A stretch of DNA of 9,143 bases from assembly GCA_030689845.1 (NCBI GenBank), contig JAUYHV010000234.1, forward strand, positions 1-9,143, read 5' to 3'. Numbering within the stretch: position 1 is the first letter of the stretch; every line of letters starts with the position of its first letter. The translations under genes and the position numbers were made by a program. The DNA comes from Dehalococcoidia bacterium (GTDB taxonomy: Bacteria; Chloroflexota; Dehalococcoidia; JACQUA01). This document shows, in pieces, positions 7,411-9,143 of this stretch. A model generated the notes under the pieces. It was not told the origin of the DNA. It searched no databases and saw only the letters and a program-made list of their open reading frames with translations.

Positions 7411-7839
7411 TTAAAAGCAGCCGAGCTGGCATTCTATGAGCCGGATTTTTAACTTTGTCGTTGCATCACCAATATGCATGCGGCTGGCTTTGGTTTTCCC
7501 GGCTATCTCAAAAGCCTGGAAACAAGTCAACTGCTGGTTTACCATGGAGTCCTGCAATACTTTCGTTAATTCCGTTTCTATTTTCACGGCATCCAGGCCG
7601 GGACGCTTGGCTTTTTCCACATCAAAACATCCAAGCTGGCACTTAACTATCCTTAAATCTAACTTATCTGTCCGGTCACCAACTGTTCCCGTGGTAACAC
7701 CGGCCTTTTCTGCTATTTTAAAAGCCACAGCACAGGGGAGCTTGCCCTTAATAAGTGAAGCACGTATTTCTTTGTCCACCATATTATTACTGTCTTCAAT
7801 ATTAACCTTCTCTTTAGACCCGGGGGTTGCTTTTTTCAT
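7411..7839 (-). CDS. Unrecognised protein with two tandem Cys-containing domains ending in CQLGCF
   Basis: A 142-residue protein that I cannot assign to a named family. It consists of two copies of one domain. Residues 34-72 (LPCAVAFKIAEKAG to CQLGCF) and 104-142 (LTCFQAFEIAGKTK to CQLGCF) align without gaps, with 19 of 39 positions identical by hand count. Each copy has three equivalent cysteines (C36, C67, C71 and C106, C137, C141), an AFxIA helix, a V/I-G-D-x-T-x-K-L segment that looks like a helix-turn-helix recognition region, and a closing beta-like segment ending CQLGCF. The second copy ends exactly at the stop codon. The N-terminus (1-23) is polar. The start is the ATG at 7839, nine bases after AGGAGG; a longer frame from 7893 runs through that site and is rejected. 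A DNA-binding or metal-sensing role is plausible but unproven. It lies just upstream of the ferredoxin/AOR pair. Confidence 0.85.
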   Translation of the reverse strand: MKKATPGSKEKVNIEDSNNMVDKEIRASLIKGKLPCAVAFKIAEKAGVTTGTVGDRTDKLDLRIVKCQLGCFDVEKAKRPGLDAVKIETELTKVLQDSMVNQQLTCFQAFEIAGKTKASRMHIGDATTKLKIRLIECQLGCF

Positions 7840-7848
7840 AAGTAGTAT

Positions 7849-7854
7849 CCTCCT
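7849..7854 (-). promoter_or_regulatory. Ribosome binding site that fixes the start of the CQLGCF-repeat gene
   Basis: A perfect AGGAGG nine bases before the ATG at 7839. It lies inside the longer reading frame from 7893 and so argues for the shorter, 142-residue protein. The same ACC/ACAGGAGGATAC context is seen before the hemerythrin-like gene. Confidence 0.85.
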
Positions 7855-7943
7855 GTTTTTCGCCGTATCAATTCTCGTCAAAGAGCCCGGCAACTTTTGT
7901 TTCTAAAATTTTTCGTTAAAAAGGGACATTAACCACTATTAAG

Positions 7944-7949
7944 ATTATA
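7944..7949 (-). promoter_or_regulatory. Candidate -10 element for the CQLGCF-repeat gene
   Basis: A perfect TATAAT on the minus strand about 105 bases before the start codon. No good -35 hexamer lies 16-18 bp upstream; that position falls in the AT-rich arm of the dyad repeat at 7967-8020, so an activator could replace the -35 contact. This is suggestive only. Confidence 0.4.
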
Positions 7950-7966
7950 ACGCTTTCCCGATAGAG

Positions 7967-8020
7967 ATAAATAGTGAACACAACTAACAGAGAAGTGTTG
8001 TTTTTTTAATATCTATTTAT
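7967..8020. repeat. Nested dyad-symmetric region upstream of the CQLGCF-repeat gene
   Basis: Outer arms ATAAATAG (7967-7974) and CTATTTAT (8013-8020) enclose inner arms AACAC (7977-7981) and GTGTT (7995-7999). The 7-T run at 8001-8007 follows the inner stem on the plus strand. The outer arm at 7967-7974 lies directly upstream of the TATAAT box, where a regulator would bind. It could be an operator, or the inner part could be a plus-strand terminator-like fold with no plus-strand gene to serve. Confidence 0.45.
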
Positions 8021-8047
8021 GTTCCCGGCTATCCTCAAGAAGACATG

Positions 8048-8476
8048 TTAAATATAATAGTTAAGAGTCGCCTCCCTGGCAATCTGGAGGAAGCTGGCCA
8101 AGCCTTTAACGCTGTCCACTTCCTCAATTAATTCATTTCGAGCTATGTTGAGATTTGCCATTGCCGCAGGACAGGCATATATTTTTAAGCCAAAGGATTT
8201 CGCTTCTTTTAATATGCTGGAAAGAGGCTCCACGGTCCCTTTCGCCAGCCCCTTCTGGATTCCATCTTTTATCTCAGTCGTGGTTTCATCCCGGATGACA
8301 TCAGTCTGCCCTTTTACCAGCCTTTTCAAAGCTCCGTGAGTAAACAGGGCATGAAATTCCATACCGGACGCCAGGGATGTTATAGCTATAGAGAGGGCGT
8401 AATCAAACCTTTCCCACGACCCGCTGCTAATTATAAGCGTGCCTTTTTCCGGCAGGTTCGTACCGTTTTTTCCCAT
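8048..8476 (-). CDS. DsrE/DsrF-like family protein
   Basis: A 142-residue cytoplasmic protein with the DsrE-like Rossmann-type fold. An N-terminal strand and loop (GTLIISSGSWERFDYALSIA, residues 12-31) are followed by GMEFHALFTHGALKRL (38-53), a charged middle region, and FGLKIYACPAAMANLNI (95-111), then ELIEEVDSVKGLASFLQIA. C102, in the YACPAA segment, is the only cysteine and sits where family members often carry a persulfide-binding cysteine. Such proteins take part in sulfur relay or redox control, but many, like this one, are uncharacterised. The gene starts 18 bases after the hemerythrin-like stop. No Shine-Dalgarno sequence is seen before the ATG and an in-frame TAA lies just upstream, so translation may depend on coupling to the hemerythrin-like gene. 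The substrate is unknown. Confidence 0.8.
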   Translation of the reverse strand: MGKNGTNLPEKGTLIISSGSWERFDYALSIAITSLASGMEFHALFTHGALKRLVKGQTDVIRDETTTEIKDGIQKGLAKGTVEPLSSILKEAKSFGLKIYACPAAMANLNIARNELIEEVDSVKGLASFLQIAREATLNYYI

Positions 8477-8494
8477 AAGTTTTAAATATTATTA

Positions 8495-8977
8495 TTATTT
8501 TCTAATGGTTTCAGCCCAGTCTAAAAGCGTGACGCCCGCCTCTCGGGACGTGGCCAGGGCCGCTCCGAGCCTGGTTAACTCCTGAGCAGGCAGCCGCTCA
8601 CCCAATATGGCTAAACCGTCGCAATTGCTCACATGAACCAGCAGAGCCCTGGCTGCCTTGGCGGCTTCTTTGCCTTCCTCCGGGGTAATAGTGTCCTTTC
8701 CCAGCAAAGTAACCAGTACCTTGGCGGCGCCTATAGCTCCATCATGTTCGCCCAATAGCTGATCGACATACTCGCCCAGAAATATTCTGAGGGCAGGATA
8801 GAGGTCCTCTTCCTCAAAGCGAAAATGAGGGCCGACCATTTTATTGATTCTGTCCAGAACTCCCCTGGCTTTATCAATATCGGCACTTTCCAGGTATCCG
8901 GCTATTTCCAGAAGACTGTCCCTTACCTGTCGGTGGTCCTGGCGAAATTCTTCAAATACATTTACATTAGTGTTCAT
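8495..8977 (-). CDS. Hemerythrin-like HHE cation-binding protein
   Basis: A 160-residue four-helix-bundle protein that probably binds a di-iron centre. Candidate ligands are H15 (QDHRQVRDSLLEIAGYL), H51 and E55 (PHFRFEEEDLYPAL), H78 (GEHDGAI), and H115 with D120 (LLVHVSNCDGLAIL). The spacings H51-x3-E55 and H115-x4-D120 match hemerythrin. In classical hemerythrins the third helix has HxxxH, but here I82 sits at the second position, as in many bacterial HHE proteins. Relatives bind oxygen or take part in NO/iron-sulfur stress responses. The ATG at 8977 is five bases after a perfect AGGAGG, and the gene appears to lead a pair with the DsrE-like gene. The gene ends with TAA followed in frame by two more TAA codons. 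The role (oxygen or NO handling next to anaerobic metalloenzymes) is inferred from context. Confidence 0.85.
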   Translation of the reverse strand: MNTNVNVFEEFRQDHRQVRDSLLEIAGYLESADIDKARGVLDRINKMVGPHFRFEEEDLYPALRIFLGEYVDQLLGEHDGAIGAAKVLVTLLGKDTITPEEGKEAAKAARALLVHVSNCDGLAILGERLPAQELTRLGAALATSREAGVTLLDWAETIRK

Positions 8978-8982
8978 TGTAT

Positions 8983-8988
8983 CCTCCT
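8983..8988 (-). promoter_or_regulatory. Ribosome binding site of the hemerythrin-like gene
   Basis: AGGAGG five bases before the ATG at 8977 on the minus strand; a strong, well-placed site. Confidence 0.8.
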
Positions 8989-9143
8989 GGTTTTTTTATA
9001 ATCCGGCGCTGATTGCTGACGATGTTTTAATACGATACATGTTTATTTTTTCTTAAGATACGACTAAAGTCTTAATACTGCGGGATACATTTCAGAAAAG
9101 AAAAAGAGGAATACCGGTGAGAGGGCTAACCTGGCAGCATCAG
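8989..9143. promoter_or_regulatory. AT-rich, probably divergent intergenic region at the window edge
   Basis: This stretch should hold the promoter of the hemerythrin-like gene, but no convincing -35/-10 pair stands out on either strand. It contains GATAC three times in one direction (9034, 9057, 9084; the first and last extend to GATACAT) and a short GACT-AA-AGTC dyad at 9062-9071. On the plus strand, AGAGGA (9105-9110) lies six bases before a GTG at 9117 that stays open for the last nine codons (reading MRGLTWQHQ), which could be the start of a divergent gene. Nine codons are too few to confirm this. Confidence 0.3.

Noticed and set aside
7840..7893. Longer start for the CQLGCF-repeat protein at 7893
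   Set aside because: The extension runs through the AGGAGG site serving the ATG at 7839 and has no site of its own.
7436..7906. 156-codon plus-strand frame opposite the CQLGCF-repeat gene
   Set aside because: The minus-strand frame has a perfect AGGAGG and a clear internal duplication; the plus-strand frame is its mirror and has neither.
7977..8007. Plus-strand intrinsic terminator (AACAC/GTGTT stem then seven T)
   Set aside because: The stem is only 5 bp with a 13-base loop and there is no plus-strand gene upstream to terminate.

Overview
The window looks like part of a bacterial anaerobic-respiration region. Almost every gene is on the minus strand, so the genes read from right to left. 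Strong AGGAGG-type ribosome binding sites, a near-consensus sigma-A promoter and a membrane-tethered cytochrome c suggest a Gram-positive (clostridial/Peptococcaceae-like) anaerobe or facultative nitrate reducer. That taxonomic reading is an inference from style, not a proven assignment.

Left half (1-4900): a respiratory nitrate reductase operon. A promoter (TTGACA, 17-bp spacer, TAATAT, at 4862-4890) drives a two-heme membrane cytochrome c (4766-3783). This gene overlaps narG by four bases (3786-169), and narG is followed nine bases later by narH (159-1), which runs off the window. The order cytochrome c, narG, narH resembles the narC-narG-narH start of the Thermus nar operon. NarG and NarH form the cytoplasmic molybdenum/iron-sulfur catalytic unit. 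The cytochrome would sit on the outer face of the membrane as an electron partner or assembly partner.

Middle (4767-5151): a regulatory and non-coding stretch. It holds the nar promoter, two small leader hairpins, a 7-bp inverted repeat, and a 56-codon plus-strand reading frame that resembles the first membrane segment of a CPBP/CAAX-protease-like protein and then ends abruptly. It may be a remnant.

Right half (5152-8977): a second co-oriented redox array. In transcription order it holds a hemerythrin-like protein, a DsrE-like protein, a small cysteine-containing protein made of two tandem copies of an unrecognised domain ending in CQLGCF, a ferredoxin with four [4Fe-4S] motifs, and a tungsten-type aldehyde ferredoxin oxidoreductase. 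The ferredoxin and oxidoreductase are separated by one base and probably form one enzyme. The hemerythrin and DsrE genes form a pair. The duplicated CQLGCF protein has its own excellent ribosome binding site, a TATAAT-like promoter element and a large dyad-symmetric region upstream. It is the least explained gene here.

The common theme is molybdenum/tungsten pterin enzymes with their electron carriers, next to proteins that often handle oxygen, NO or sulfur species. No tRNA, rRNA, CRISPR array, insertion sequence or transposase was seen.
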